Of a stretch of 64,000 nucleotides of DNA, positions 49,469 to 62,300 are shown in pieces. The notes beneath the pieces are model-generated. The model saw only the letters and a program-made list of their open reading frames with translations, had not been told where the DNA came from and did not search any database. Every line of letters starts with the position of its first letter. Position 1 is the stretch's first letter. The position numbers and the translations under genes are program-made. Origin of the DNA: Utricularia gibba (taxonomy: Eukaryota > Streptophyta > Magnoliopsida > Lamiales > Lentibulariaceae); NCBI GenBank assembly GCA_002189035.1, contig NEEC01000014.1:2172501-2236500 (forward strand). Direction: 5' to 3'.

Positions 49469-51867
49469 TTTATGCTCATGGAGATTAGCTCCATTTGAAG
49501 AGGTACACTAGGTCCATGTAGTTTGATAGCAGTCCCAAGGCATAAACACATGAGATTGCTGATGTTTATCATTATTACTGCTAATGCTGCTGCTGCTGCA
49601 GCAGCCTTGATATTTGTGAGAGCAGCAGAGTAACTAACTATTGAGGTGACAGTGAATTCTTTATTCCTTGAGCCGATGGTTATCACTGTCTGTCCCACTA
49701 CTGCTCCCGAAGACCACCCATCCGTCCCTCTTTCGTTTTGGAGTGTGCGTTCCGGGGCCGGATTGGGGTTCAGTTCGTTTACCCAAACGAGAAGCATATG
49801 TTGCTTGTTAGAAGTGAAGGAATTCCATGAAAGGGCACCGCCTACCCGTCCTTGGTTCTCTTCACAGATGTGATGCCTCCAGAGAGAGAGAGAGAGAGAA
49901 AAAAGACACCGCCCGCGGATTACGTCATGGAATCTGAAGAAAAGAAGAAAGTGGGAGGAACTGAGAGAGTCGTGGACACCGCAAAACCCCATCACAATGA
50001 CGTGTTTGATTCTCCATCAACAATCGGAGGAGCCTCTGGAGTGGGAAGATGCGAGGGAACTCCTCCTGGAGGCTGAGGCTGCCTGACCCTGACAGTGAGG
50101 TTAGTGTGTGAAATGGATTGTGGCGTTCCACCAGGCCATTTGTAATAAACGCAACTCCAAGTCTAAGATAGGGATTGCCAAGTGGTGTGTGGCGTGGCAG
50201 GTCCCTGATGTGACCCCCGGCTATCCCTATCCCGATCCCGAGCCCGATCCCATCATCCATCGCACGGGAAAGAGCACACACACATACATACGCATAGCAA
50301 TCCCGACATCCACCCGCCCCTCCCACTCACAAGCAGAGCATTCCCTTGCTCTTGTCTCAGTGATGCGTGTTGATCATATACGGTTGGTTTGGTTCACCAT
50401 AAATGTATAATCATTGAGGCCATCATCCATCCATCCATCCATCGCTCAACAAAATCAGCACTCGCTGCGTGTGGGCGTGCTTCCTCTGAGACACAGGCAC
50501 GGGCACAGGCACAGCCAAAGTTGAAAAGGCAAAAGGGGTAGACAGCGCACATTTTTGTGCGTATTTGGGGTAAGTGGCAACCATGATTGAGGATGAGAGG
50601 ATAAAAAGCAGATACAGAACAGCACATGGATTATTCAAGCAACTCCACCATCCAGACATTCTTTTTTTCTTTTTTCTTTTTTACGGTAATCATCTTCCAA
50701 GGGGGGGTTCCGGAGCTTGAAAATTCGTCACGAGTTGTGAGTCGTCTGATTAAACAAGAAGGACGACGGGGGGCAGTTGCTGCTGCTGCAAGTCCGCAAC
50801 CCAGCCAGGTGGGGCTCCGCAGCGCAACGGGATTTCATTTGCGTGGGGAATCACGTAACGGGATTTGGCGGTTGCCGATAAAAGGACGGCGGGCTGTGGT
50901 CCCCGCCTCCAGCTTCCAGAACCAACGCCAACTGGTGGTGTCTCACATGCCACCCCCCCAGGCCCAGGCCCAGGCCCACCCCCAACCCCACAATTATGAT
51001 TAATCACGCCCCTAATCATCATCGCCCATATGGCCCGCTTGCCCTTTATAGCAAACCCAACACCCAATCCCCTTTGTCCACGTCGCATCCCCGCCATAGG
51101 TCCCTGGACCCCACCCACTAATCACTTACTTACCCCAATTTTTAAAATAAATAAAATGACACCCCCCCCCCCCCCCGCTCCCCTCCTCCTTAGGGGAATG
51201 TAGTAAGTAGATAGCTAGCTAGCTAAGGTCGACACCTCACCACAGACACCGTGGCGGGCCTCCTCGCCCCGCCCCGGCCGTTGCACAAGCAAAATTTGTG
51301 GCCACTCTGCGCGGTGAGCTGTCTTTGTCCCTTTGCCAGCCTGCCTGCTCGCTCTTCCCTCCTTGTTAAAACTAATACAAAACGAAATGGCTTTGCCACC
51401 TCATCACTCACCCAGTCCTAATCCATCACAACCCCTCTCCACCGTTGGATCGCCACAGACGGGGCCCACCCAACACACAACGAGGCCTCTGTGCATCATC
51501 ATGACGTGACCCCCTCCTCCTCGTGCTCCAAGCCCAACGGGGGGCGGCCATGGCCGGTGCTGGTGTTGAATAATAATAGTAACACATTGTTTTTTGATTA
51601 ATTTATATTCACAACAGAAATTAATTTTGCGTGTAGGAGAATGTTTAGGTCGATGTGTCCCAAGGGGGATGGATGATGTTTACCGGATAATTGTATCTTT
51701 TAATTTTAAATGAAAGGTTGGGTTTTGAGGGGAAAACCCGATAATGCCCTTCCGTGACACCAATAAAAGGAAAGGGGACCTTCGGACACTGGCGTCACTA
51801 CTGCGTTCCGAGTTTTAGATAAGGTGCTTTCCGTGATAAGAAGAGCGTGGGAAGTTGGAGGAGAGGA
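49469..51867. other. Intergenic, 2.4 kb, microsatellite-rich, PIP2 promoter
   Basis: No supported gene. Simple repeats: (AG)n at 49880-49899, (CATC)n at about 50420-50443, (CCCAGG)n at 50960-50977, a C15 tract at 51162-51176 and (GCTA)n at 51213-51226. Minus-strand open frames here encode simple runs and are ignored. Confidence 0.6.
51162..51176. repeat. C15 homopolymer
   Basis: Fifteen consecutive C, preceded by ATGACA and followed by GCTCCC. Its real length is uncertain if C runs are under-counted in this assembly. Confidence 0.8.
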
Positions 51868-52925
51868 ATGGCCAAGGAGGTTGGTGAGGAGCAACACCAT
51901 GGCGGCGGCAAGGACTACACGGATCCGCCGCCGACGCCGTTATTCGACCCCGCAGAGCTCTCTCAGTGGTCCTTTTACCGCGCTGTCATCGCTGAATTCT
52001 TCGCGACGCTTCTTTTCCTCTACATCACCGTCGCCACGGTCATCGGAACTGCTAGCGCCGGGCAATGTGGCGGCGTTGGTCTTCTCGGCATCGCCTGGGC
52101 CTTTGGCGGGATGATTTTCATCCTCGTCTACTGCACCGCCGGCATCTCAGGCGAGTCCTGGGTCTCGTAGGTCGATTTCGGCCTGATTTTTTACTCTTAG
52201 TCTTAGATGGGAACGTGTTTTTCAGGTGGACACATCAATCCTGCGGTCACTTTCGGGCTGCTCCTCGCGAGGAAGGTGTCTCTCGTCAGGGCCGTGGCTT
52301 ACATCGTGGCTCAGAGCCTGGGCGCCATAGTCGGCGTGGGTATTGTGAAAGGCATAACCGGGGACCTCTACCAGGCAAACGGCGGCGGCGCCAATTTCGT
52401 TCAGCCAGGCTACTCCATCGGCACGGCCCTCGGTGCTGAGATAATCGGTACCTTCGTTCTCGTCTACACCGTCTTCTCCGCCACAGATCCAAAGAGGAAC
52501 GCGCGTGACTCTCACGTTCCGGTAATGCATCTCGAAAGTTGATTAGCGAAGCGAAAACATTGGCTACAACACACTAATGCTGCTGTCAATCTAGGTCTTG
52601 GCACCCCTTCCCATCGGCTTCGCTGTTTTCATCGTTCATCTGGCGACCATCCCCATCACCGGAACCGGAATCAACCCCGCTAGAAGCCTCGGCGCGGCCG
52701 TTATCTTTAACGCAGAGAAAGCCTGGAGGAACCACGTCAGTAACCCATCCACACTAACGATAAAGATTTGCTTAATCCCGTCTGAAAAATCTGTTTCCGT
52801 TGCAGTGGATTTTCTGGGTTGGACCGTTCCTGGGAGCGCTGGCTGCCGCCATTTACCACCAGTTCATCTTGCGGGCAGGCGCAATCAAAGCTCTGGGATC
52901 CTTCAGAAGTAACCCTTCGGTCTGA
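51868..52925 (+). CDS. Plasma-membrane aquaporin, PIP2 type
   Basis: Water channel of the plasma membrane. Exons 51868-52150, 52226-52521, 52595-52735 and 52806-52925 give 279 residues; start is ATG 51868 ([14 protein letters not shown]). Both NPA boxes are present ([22 protein letters not shown]). The PIP selectivity-filter His, Thr and Arg lie in [17 protein letters not shown]. Gating features are kept: loop-B Ser in ARKVSL, loop-D His in [13 protein letters not shown], and the phosphorylatable tail SFRSNPSV, which with the short N terminus marks PIP2 rather than PIP1. The first intron (52151-52225) uses a GC donor (CAG|GCGAGT) and is only 75 nt; no GT donor nearby preserves ISGGHINPA. Confidence 0.95.
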
Positions 52926-54588
52926 AGCAGAGAAAGGTGTGCAAAATAAAATCTCTGAAAGCTCCTCGGAGCAAACTCCCCCACCCTGTTCTTGTTCTGT
53001 TGCTTCTCTTCTTCTTCTTCTTTTTCTTCTACCGCTGCTGTACCCTGTCCCTTCTTGCGTGTTGATTGCCATGGAATGATTCATCACCGTCGTTAGCATC
53101 ACTTTGCTTTGAACGCTTTATGAACGGTCGGTCTCCTTTGCTGTGCCTGTGCGCAGTGTAGTGTAGTGGATTGGATTCGTTCGTATGCCATGCCATGGTG
53201 GTGGTCCAGTCCCCCCCTCTCGCTCTCTCTCTCTCCTCCCCCTTCTGTTGCTCGCCATGTGCTTCCAGATCCTTCGATTTATCTAGTAAATAAAAAATTC
53301 AAGGGAAAATAAAAAAGCAACTTCGTAATTATTATCTGTCAGTCCCCTCAACAACAATATACATTATATTATAAGTAATAAACACATCCCTAAATAATAT
53401 TCGCATTTAATAACAAATTCTTTGAGAGTGGGATGGAACTGGAAGATCCCATTGGTTTCGAGAAAACGAAGGAATCCCACTTTCCATGTGCACCAGAAGA
53501 GCCAATGGAAGTGAGGCACGCGACGACAATGGAATCTGCTGGCACAGGGCAGGCTTTTGCGACAGCAGATCAGTAGGCAAGAGCGAGCACGGGACGGGAG
53601 GGGGCCTTGAAAATCTGTTAAAAGTTGATGGTCCTGGGGGCGAGGCGAAGAAGCAACGGCAACGGCCTACTGCCGCTGCTGCTGCAGCTTCCGTCATCCC
53701 CATGAAAACAACAGAGGGGGCGGGAGCCATTTCTGTGAAAGGAAGGTCCATCATGTGAAGGCGTATAGGTAGAGGGGGGACCGGATCCCGATACAGAGTG
53801 GAGTGGAGGAGGAGAGGACTCCCTCCCTCGTCTGCTAATCATGAGGGCTGGTGCTAGTGGAGAAGTTCCTCTTCTGGTGTTTGTTTTGTTTGTTAATGGA
53901 CTGACTGGCTTTATGACATGGAGGGTCAGAAGCAGAAGAGGGGCTGGGCGGGGGAGTTAATATAAACCATCTGTCAAGGTGGAGGACCAAGGGGGAGGGA
54001 GGTGGGGGACAGTGGAATACTGCAGTCACAAACGTGGGAGCAGAAGGGTTGCAGGGCAGGGATTGTTTAACTATGCTCTAGTGATGAACCCAACAAGGGA
54101 AAGGGAAGGGGAGTCATCGATACCAACCAAAGGAGAATTCAGAAGGGCGACGGCATCCACGGCTCAGCAGCAGAGCATCCATCAGTTCTTGGATGCCACA
54201 TTTGTCCCCAATCTGAATCCAACAACCACAACAACCCGAATCCAACACGCTCACAGATGGGGTCGGGTCCGTATGAATGAATTTCTGGACTTGAAGCTAC
54301 CCCTACCCTATGGATCGATGATACACGAATGAAAAACGTATCCACCAATCGCCTCAGAAGGCGCCGCATTTCTCTCAAATTGCTTGTCTACTCCGGAACG
54401 CCATGAATCTGAAGAATTCTACCAATTCCATTTATGGAAGAAATCTGATCACTGCGACGCCATAGCCAAAATATGGATGATCCCTGAAAGTCTATCTCCC
54501 AGGTGCGCTGCAACTAGTCAGCAAGCAACGTAACATTACTCCGTCACCCACTTCTTCCATCGTTTTCTCAGAAATTACCAGTCGGCCT
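52926..54588. other. Intergenic, PIP2 3' flank and unassigned sequence
   Basis: No supported gene. (CT)-rich sequence at 53217-53240. Several both-strand open frames at 53407-54378 are low-complexity or overlap each other. Confidence 0.55.
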
Positions 54589-54684
54589 AAACCCTAGGCC
54601 CGTATTCTCGTTTTCCGATCGTCGAAATATTACGCAGGCCGCATCTTTTAGGGCCCAGATCCGGGATACGCCTGTAGTTGGGCC
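54589..54684 (+). promoter_or_regulatory. telo-box and site II promoter of the PPR gene
   Basis: AAACCCTAG (telo-box) at 54589-54597, GGGCCCA at 54651-54657 and TGGGCC at 54679-54684, 95-190 bp upstream of the start codon. The telo-box plus site II pair is typical of nuclear genes for organelle gene expression, fitting the product downstream. Confidence 0.65.
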
Positions 54685-54779
54685 GTGTGGTTGGTGGGCT
54701 TAAGCGCGAATGCAAAATAATAATAAATCAATATATATAATTGGAGAGAAAAGGACTCAGCCTCTACTCTCTACAGAAA

Positions 54780-56203
54780 ATGCAGATTGACATAGGCTAC
54801 CGTAGCAACCTTCCGGCGTCGGTGACCGCCACCGGTACCCGACTGCGACAGAATCGCCGGACATTGTATTGCGCGCTTACGAAGCAGGGAATTCGGTTTC
54901 TCGACCTCGTCGCCGCCTCGCAACAATCATCCGCCGCTGCCTCTGCGCGCCAGCTCCGCAAATTCGTCGACGCCTCATCAAAGCACGTGGCGCTAACTAC
55001 TCTCTCCCATCTGCTCTCCCCCTCTACCTCCCATCCGCGTCTTTCATCTCTCGCCTATCCTGTAAGAAGCGCACCACATCGACTTACCCCTTCGGATTGC
55101 GAAAATTGCTTGACCGGTTTGTGTAGTTGCAGCTCTATTCATTGATCAAGCAACAGACATGGTTCCAGTGGAACGCCAAGCAGGTTGCTGACTTGATAGC
55201 GAAGCTGGTTAGGGAACATATGCTGGATGAAGCTGAGGAACTGCTGGCTGAAGCGAATTCCAAGTTAAATGGCTCAAGTGATAGAGAGATCTGTGGGTTT
55301 TACTGTAATCTGGTAGAATCTCATGCCAAGCACAAGTCTGAGGAAGGTGTTTTAGACACTTGTGAGAAGCTAAGGGAGTTGATTCTGCAGTCATCTTCAG
55401 TACATGTCAAACAGAGAGGTTACCAGTCAATGATTAGGGGATTGTGTGAAGCTGGCCTACCATTCAAGGCTGGGAACTTACTTGAAGAAATGAGGAGAAA
55501 TGGAGTCAAGCCCTCAATCTTTGAGATGAGATCACTGGTTTATGGATTTGGGAAAACAGGCTTTCTTGAAGATATGAAGAGGACTGTAGTTCAAATTGGA
55601 GTTGAAGGGTATGAACTGGATACAGTTTGCTACAACATGATTATGTCATCAGTTGGGAATCAAGGTGAGCCACTAGAGATGATATATTGGTTGAAGAAAA
55701 TGAGACAATCAGGGATCCCTTGCTCTATCAGGACATATAATTCAGTTCTAAACTCATGCCATCGAATAATGTCAGTGATCGAGAATGAGACACGTTTACC
55801 TTGCTCGATCCATGAGTTTCTGAGTTGTTTGGAACCTGTAGAGGAGGATTTGGTAAGGGAGCTGTTGAAACTACCAGTTCTTGATCAGTTGGTGGAATGG
55901 ACACCCTCGGAGATGAGGCTGGATATGCATGGAATGCACTTGGGCACCGCATTTTTTATCTTGCTGCAATGGATTGATGAACTGAAAGAGAGAGTTCTTG
56001 TTAGAGACGAAGCTTTGCCCACAGAGATTTTGGTGATCTGCGGTTGCGGCACACATAGCTACAACAGAGGAGAATCACCAGTGCGTGACTTGGCTAAAGA
56101 AATGATGAAGAGCATGCAATGCCCGTTGAGGATAGACAGGAAGAGGGATGGATGCTTCACCGGTAAAGGAAAAGCTTTGAGAGAGTGGATACTGCGGCAG
56201 TAA
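54780..56203 (+). CDS. Pentatricopeptide repeat protein with C-terminal SMR-like domain (At2g17033-like)
   Basis: RNA-binding PPR protein, probably in plastid or mitochondrion. Exons 54780-55061 and 55127-56203, joined over a 65-nt intron, give 452 residues; the ATG at 54780 is the first in frame. Residues 1-45 are basic and Ser/Thr-rich, fitting an organelle transit peptide. PPR-like helical pairs occupy about residues 130-300 (RGYQSMIRGLCEAGLPFKAG, DTVCYNMIMSSVGNQGEP, CSIRTYNSVLNSCHRIMS). The C terminus resembles an SMR domain: LDMHGMHLGTAFFILLQW then ILVICGCGTHSYNRGESPVR. Matches the At2g17033 type. The stop lies only 142 bp from the ATR stop on the other strand. Confidence 0.9.
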
Positions 56204-56345
56204 GATCAGCATAGAGTGGGATTCCTCATGAGGACACCATAAAACATACTGGCCCTGTTCTTCACCAGATTCGGATTGAAACTTTCAATCCGCAACCCCA
56301 AAAAAAGACGGACTTGCAGGATGTACTTGTTAGCCATGTGACATC
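56204..56345. other. 142-bp convergent gap between PPR and ATR stop codons
   Basis: Both 3' untranslated regions must share this short interval or overlap each other's coding region, so convergent transcripts are expected. No motif beyond that is seen. Confidence 0.6.
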
Positions 56346-59300
56346 CTAAAACCAGGGCATCCACCATATGTACATTTTCCCAAGGTTTTTGAGTGAAACT
56401 GCTTCAGCTATAAGACGTCGAGCTTGCCCTTCTACCGCAAGAGGTAGAGATGGTGCAGCTCCCACACCAACAACAACACCCTGCAGACGTGCCTCGATGT
56501 TGCTTATGGCTCGCTGCAAGTCAAGTCACATGAAACTCAGTCATGACAGGTTCAAAAGAATCCGCCTCTAAAATAAACACCAAAGAGGAGAGCCTTTAGA
56601 GAGAATTTTGTTGGGCTCAAACCTGTGCGTGTGGATTTTGTACTTCTACTCCACTAGACTTGTGAGATTTGGTCCATTCTACAAGAGGGTCGTGAAGAAA
56701 TGTTTCCAAAACACTCATAAGAGTCTCCTTGTGTGCCCTGAGTATTGAGAGTGTAATCTCACAGACCCTGATGTAGGTGCCCTCATAACCCGTTATTCCT
56801 AGCGCGTCAATCATGTTCTGGGAAAACAAGAATCAAAAGAGAGGAGAACAGAAACACTAAGGTAAAAGGAGAAGAGCATAACAAGTAATTAAGTCTCCTG
56901 AAAGCAGGTTATGATTTCTGTGGTGCTTTTACCTGTGTCAACCTGAAAGGCACCAATTCCGGTTTCTCCAACTGAAGCCCTTTGTCAAACAAGCAACTAA
57001 AGTCAACATGCACACAGTCTCCGGTAGTTGAATCAAATAGAATGTTTTCACCATGTCTGTCCCCGAGCCCAACGATGTGCCCAACCATCGACCAAACAGC
57101 AGCAGTGTGTGCATACGCCACTCGAGCTCTGAACCACATAGCTGGTTCAGAAAATGTGTTCAAGAACCATTTGTGGAAAACTGGAGGGAACATGGGAAGT
57201 ATTTTGGTCTTCAGCATTTCGTCTTCTGGAACTTTACCCATTGACTGATCGTATATGCGCTTGATGAGAGGATTGGTTTTTTGTCTATCGAACCTTCCGC
57301 AGCTTACATAGACGTCCTGCAGGATATGCCGAAGCCCACGAGTATGAGGCACCCACTCGACCATACCACAATCCTCAGTAAGTGGGATGACTGCAAATGT
57401 ACGAATATAAAGCTTTCGACGGCGACTTTCAGGGGATTTAGACAGTAGATGGTTAATCATGTTATTGAACTCCATCATACGTGCATCCTTCCTAAGGTCA
57501 TCCTTTGGTTTGCAAAGAAAAGGCCGTTCAATTCCATCGCTGCCCACTAGAATAACCTGCAAGAAGTATATGAATTACCATTATTTAGGGAAGATAATAA
57601 TGAAAAAAGGGGTTTCAAGTGCCTCGAAATGCTAAAATGAGTTGGTCCTTGCCTTCTTGGGACGCTGAAGAGATGAAAGAATCTCAACCTCGTCCCTGAT
57701 GCCTGATATTGTTGGCAGCTCAGAGCATAAAAAAATGTCAGATGTAGCAGAATCAATAGAATCTCCATCATGCGAAGGAAGATTAACGGTCAGTGATTCT
57801 TTGGTTGGCATTATAACTTCCACAGGGAGCATCCTCTTCAAGGTACTGAATTCAGTTGAAACACTTATTGCCTTTGTCTTACTTTGCCCAGGGTGGAAGC
57901 ACAATCTGATCAAATGATCCACCAGCGTGGTAAATTCAGAAAATAATGAGTTAGAACCTGCTGCACTGCATCCTCTTCGAACGGCTTGTATGATCTCTGC
58001 AGCAGCCTCCTTCCGAGAAGGAACTGTGGACTTGGTAACAGCTGCCATTGTCCAAAGAGCTTGTTGTGGATACTTGCGTAAAACAGAGGTTATTATGTGC
58101 TTCACCAAATTGACGGTTTCTTCATTTTGGTGGCAAATCCTTGAGACCAACTGTGGCAGTACCGCCAACCATTGGTAGGTCGGCAAGTCCTTCAGGCATC
58201 CTCTCATAATGCTCAGTATCTGTGCAAGAAAAGCTGCTTGTTTAGCATAAGAAGATCATTCCACGTACAGAAAAGATTAACTTAGGAACCAACAACGTAA
58301 ATTTATAGGTAACTCTACAACCTTTACTTGAACACTTTTCAATTCTTTGCTGGAGCGTATGCTACTCTGGCAACAAAAGCTTCCAAAATCAAACCACAGC
58401 GTTAACAGTCGTGGAAGGGCCTGGGAAAGATTCTTGTGACCCCTGTGAAGTCCCTTTGCATAAAATAACAGAACATCTGGAAGGTAAGTCCACCACATTC
58501 TCTCAGAATTTACAGCCACGCATGAGACTTTAGAGGATTGCTCATTTGCATTCTCCTGGCGCTTTCGAGCATCAACAAGCACTTCGTCACAGTACTTTGC
58601 CATATAAAAGTATCCTTTCTCCCATTTCGGCTGCAATTCCTTCACCCGGGAATAGAGATTAATCACATCTTCCTTCTGTTTTAGCCCAGTATAGTGGATC
58701 CATCTCGTGTAAAGAAGGAGAGTTTTTGCCACGTCTAGAGTGTCATGTGTAGCTGAAGTATCAGAGAGCAGAGGCACTGGATTCACAGGGGCCATAAAAA
58801 GACTGGTAATGGATGAAACAGCAGAAGAGCCAACAACCTGCAAGGGCATATTGAGAAGGGACTGTTGAAGCTCAGCTATGGCCCCATCAGATCGCCTAGT
58901 GCACCACAGAAGCTTAGCTTTCTCAATATGGACATGGGATGCACCAGCAGCCATAGCTTCCAAGATTGCCCGATTAGCAGTTTCATAATGACCAGCTGAA
59001 CGACAGAGCTTTGCATAGTGAATCCAACAATTTCCAACTTGCGCATCCAGTCCACTAGCACTGAAAACAAGCCTTCTGAAGGCCAAAAGCGGTTCCCTGG
59101 CCCACAAAGATGGTTGTGTAAGTTTGAGTCGGCATTCCCAGTTTTCCAAGGTCTTTGAGAAATCTATTTCGTCTATTCTGAATTTTCTGACTAAGAAGGA
59201 TTCACCATTCAGAAGATAATTGAAATCCTCAAGCTCTCTAAGCAAATGAAGCTTGACAATGAATGGGTATGCTCTTGCATAAGAATCCATGCCTGCAGCA

Positions 59301-62300
59301 GCTAGAGGAGCGATAAGAGCTTGTCTAGAAATTGCGATTTTTTCAGCAACAGAGAACTGATCCTTCTTCATCATTGCATGAAGAATCTTTGCTACATCCT
59401 TGTCAAAAACAGCGCTATTCTCGAAGCTACTACAAAGTAAGCCTTCTTCATCAGAACCCTGCAGGTATTCATCCATCAAGTCCCATCTACTAAGTCTCCA
59501 GGCAGCTTGAACTCCCTGAGTGCACCAGGTTTTCTTATATTTTGGAATCCTATATATTAATCCATCAACATGCGTTACCATCGCCTGCAAATGGCACATG
59601 TTAAGCAAGCAGTTAAGGACTTCAGAATGCTTCTGCACAGAAAAAGGTTCCATTTGCAGGGCCTGCTCACTTGAAGTCAAAACTTCAGCCCAATTTCCTG
59701 CTTTCTTGCTAATCAGAAAATGATCTTGCAAACTTTTTGACTTTCGTAGTGAGGCCAATCCAGATAAGCCATCGGGTTCATCCAATCCACTGTACACTTC
59801 CATTAAGAAAGATATATCATCATCCTCAAAAATCCCACTTTTCTCAGATGCAGGGTTAAAGGCTCCTGACTTGTCCCGCAAATATGACTCAAAGTATAGC
59901 AAAGACCTTGCATAGGCCTGACATCTGAACGAGGCCTTTGAAAGGGTAATCTTAGGAATTGCACCCAGGAACTCTGAGACACGTTTGCATTGCAAAAGCA
60001 CTTGGCTTGATTCCTTTGGAATACTAAGATTATGGTCCTTCGACTTAGTGGCTTGCTGCCTAGGAATGGAAGAACTAATAGGCTGGGAAAGTGAAAGTTC
60101 TTGCTGTACATCATCGACCCACTGTCCCAAATTATCAAGAAGAGTAAATACAGCTTGAATGCAAACCTCATTTTGCCCATGATTATTTCCGAGGCCATCT
60201 CTACCAATATTTTCCGAGGCTGCAACATCAAGAACTGATAGAACTTCATCTGCTATGCCACTGCGTGCTTCCTCTGAACCATCACAGACAGCATTCAAGA
60301 CTAAGTATGGGAGAAGATACATAGCGATTTGCATATCATGGCGCACTATGCCTCGACATGCATTAAATATTTCACAGCGAGAACCAGAGGCATGTGCAGT
60401 CAACTTTTTGATCCAAAAGTAGATCCATCTCCGGAATGACATTGAAGGACGATATATAGGACCAGAATCAGCTGCATCCGATACGTTTGGGAGCTGGAAT
60501 CTTGAGGTTAAGCAAGGGGCAATGATCTCTTTCACATAATTAGAAAATCTGTCCCATAGCGTCTTGCCCCTATCAAACAATTCACCGCAGTCATCAGCAC
60601 CTAAAGCAAGCTTTTTTCTCGTATTGGAATGTTGCTCACCCTCAACCTGTTCTAAAACATTAATGCCATTTGATGCCTCACAACCAGCAATTTTTAGCAG
60701 CTCTTGAATAGCTAAAGCTGCTGAATCTTGAACTATGGTATCAGGTGCTGCTCTAAAAGCCCTGGCAAGATGCTTATGGATAAGCTCAAAAATCAGGTCA
60801 TCATCAGAACAAGCTATTTTAAACCTCGTGCAAAAGGATCCCTTAATTTTGGCAGGATCAACAGCACCAAGAGCTCCTAGACATTCAGCACATGTCAACT
60901 TGAGACGCTGACCAACCGAAGTCCTTGACTCCTCAGCACAGCCTTTCAGAAGTGACATCATCAACGAGCTCATTACATCCATAAATGACTCTCCTTCTTT
61001 CGCTAGCATCTCCATGAACTCTTCCCTTTTCAACTTCAATAATTTGCTAAACTCAGATGCAACCATGTATCTAACATTCAAATTTTCATGATTTAACCCT
61101 TCCAAAACATCGTGAACTTGATCTTTGAGGTTCATGAATCCCCGTGCTTCTTCAATGGTCTTGTTTACTTCTACCAGGACAGGAACACTGGGAATCATGG
61201 GGAGATCACGGATATAATGCTTCAACGAAACCTTATTTTGAATCACAAGTTCCTCCAATATCTCCACGATTTTACCCACATGCGTGTAAGATAATCCTGT
61301 TTCTCTCTCCAAGAAAGGGACAAGTTCAGCAAAAACTTGACAAATCACATGTTTTGTGCTGCCAGGAGATATAAAGGCCAACTGCTTCAAGAAAAAATGT
61401 AAAACCGAAAGGCTCGCACTTCGAAGCCATTCCTTGTTGATTGCATGCATGAGAAGAACCATTATCTTTGGCACATAGGTACTAATGTAGGAGCCCATCA
61501 TGGTAATCAGGATCTCTATGCGCATTATGGCTTGCTTTTGTAATGACGTATCCTCAGCATGAAGCATTTTTCGGTCAATGCTATTCAACAAGCCAACAAA
61601 GTGATTTCTCAAAAATCCTGAAACGTCTTCATTGTCAGTCAGTATTTTTGCAACTTCCTTTACTATGCAAGGCACTGTAGCTAACCTGTTAGAAAATAAA
61701 AAAGATAAATCAATAAAAAGGTGGAAGTTAGAAGGCATAAGCTCAAAGAGATCGACTGCAACCTTTTATTGATTTCTCTTGAATCATCTATATTTGTAAA
61801 GCATACAAGTTCATCCAGAAGTGCAGGTAAAGCCGCTGCAAATATTTCTTGATTGTTAGATCCAGTATGCTCAAGATAGAACTGCAAGACAGACTTTAAC
61901 TCATCCCCATCAGCTTGATGAAGAGCAAAGGCTAGAACCTTCGGCAACCAATTAACAATTAGTTGAACCATGTCCATTTTCAACCACTTGGCCAAGTCAT
62001 ACAAAGTAGCCAGAGCTTGATCATTGTCATGGCAGACGACTACAAGCCTTGGAAGAACAATAGGAATCATCCTCGTAACAAGTTCTTCAGTTTCAATCCC
62101 AAGAACACCTGAAGAAAACTCTTCTACTATTTTTGGCTGTGCAGATAGATTTCTACACAGATAATCATACAACTCATTTTGAATATGAAGTTCTTTTGTA
62201 AGCAGCTTTTTAAGTCCACCTTTGCAAACCACGGAGCTAGATCTAGTTATCACTTTTGAAGCACTAAGTCTCACTGTAGAATATTGATTAGCAAGCTGAG

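Noticed and set aside
51227-51236. Near-match to the zinc-deficiency element (AGGTCGACAC)
   Set aside because: One mismatch to RTGTCGACAY, lies upstream of an aquaporin, and palindromic GTCGAC sites are frequent by chance.
49469-51800. Dense open frames suggesting small genes left of PIP2
   Set aside because: They derive from simple repeats and GC-rich promoter sequence, and overlap on both strands.
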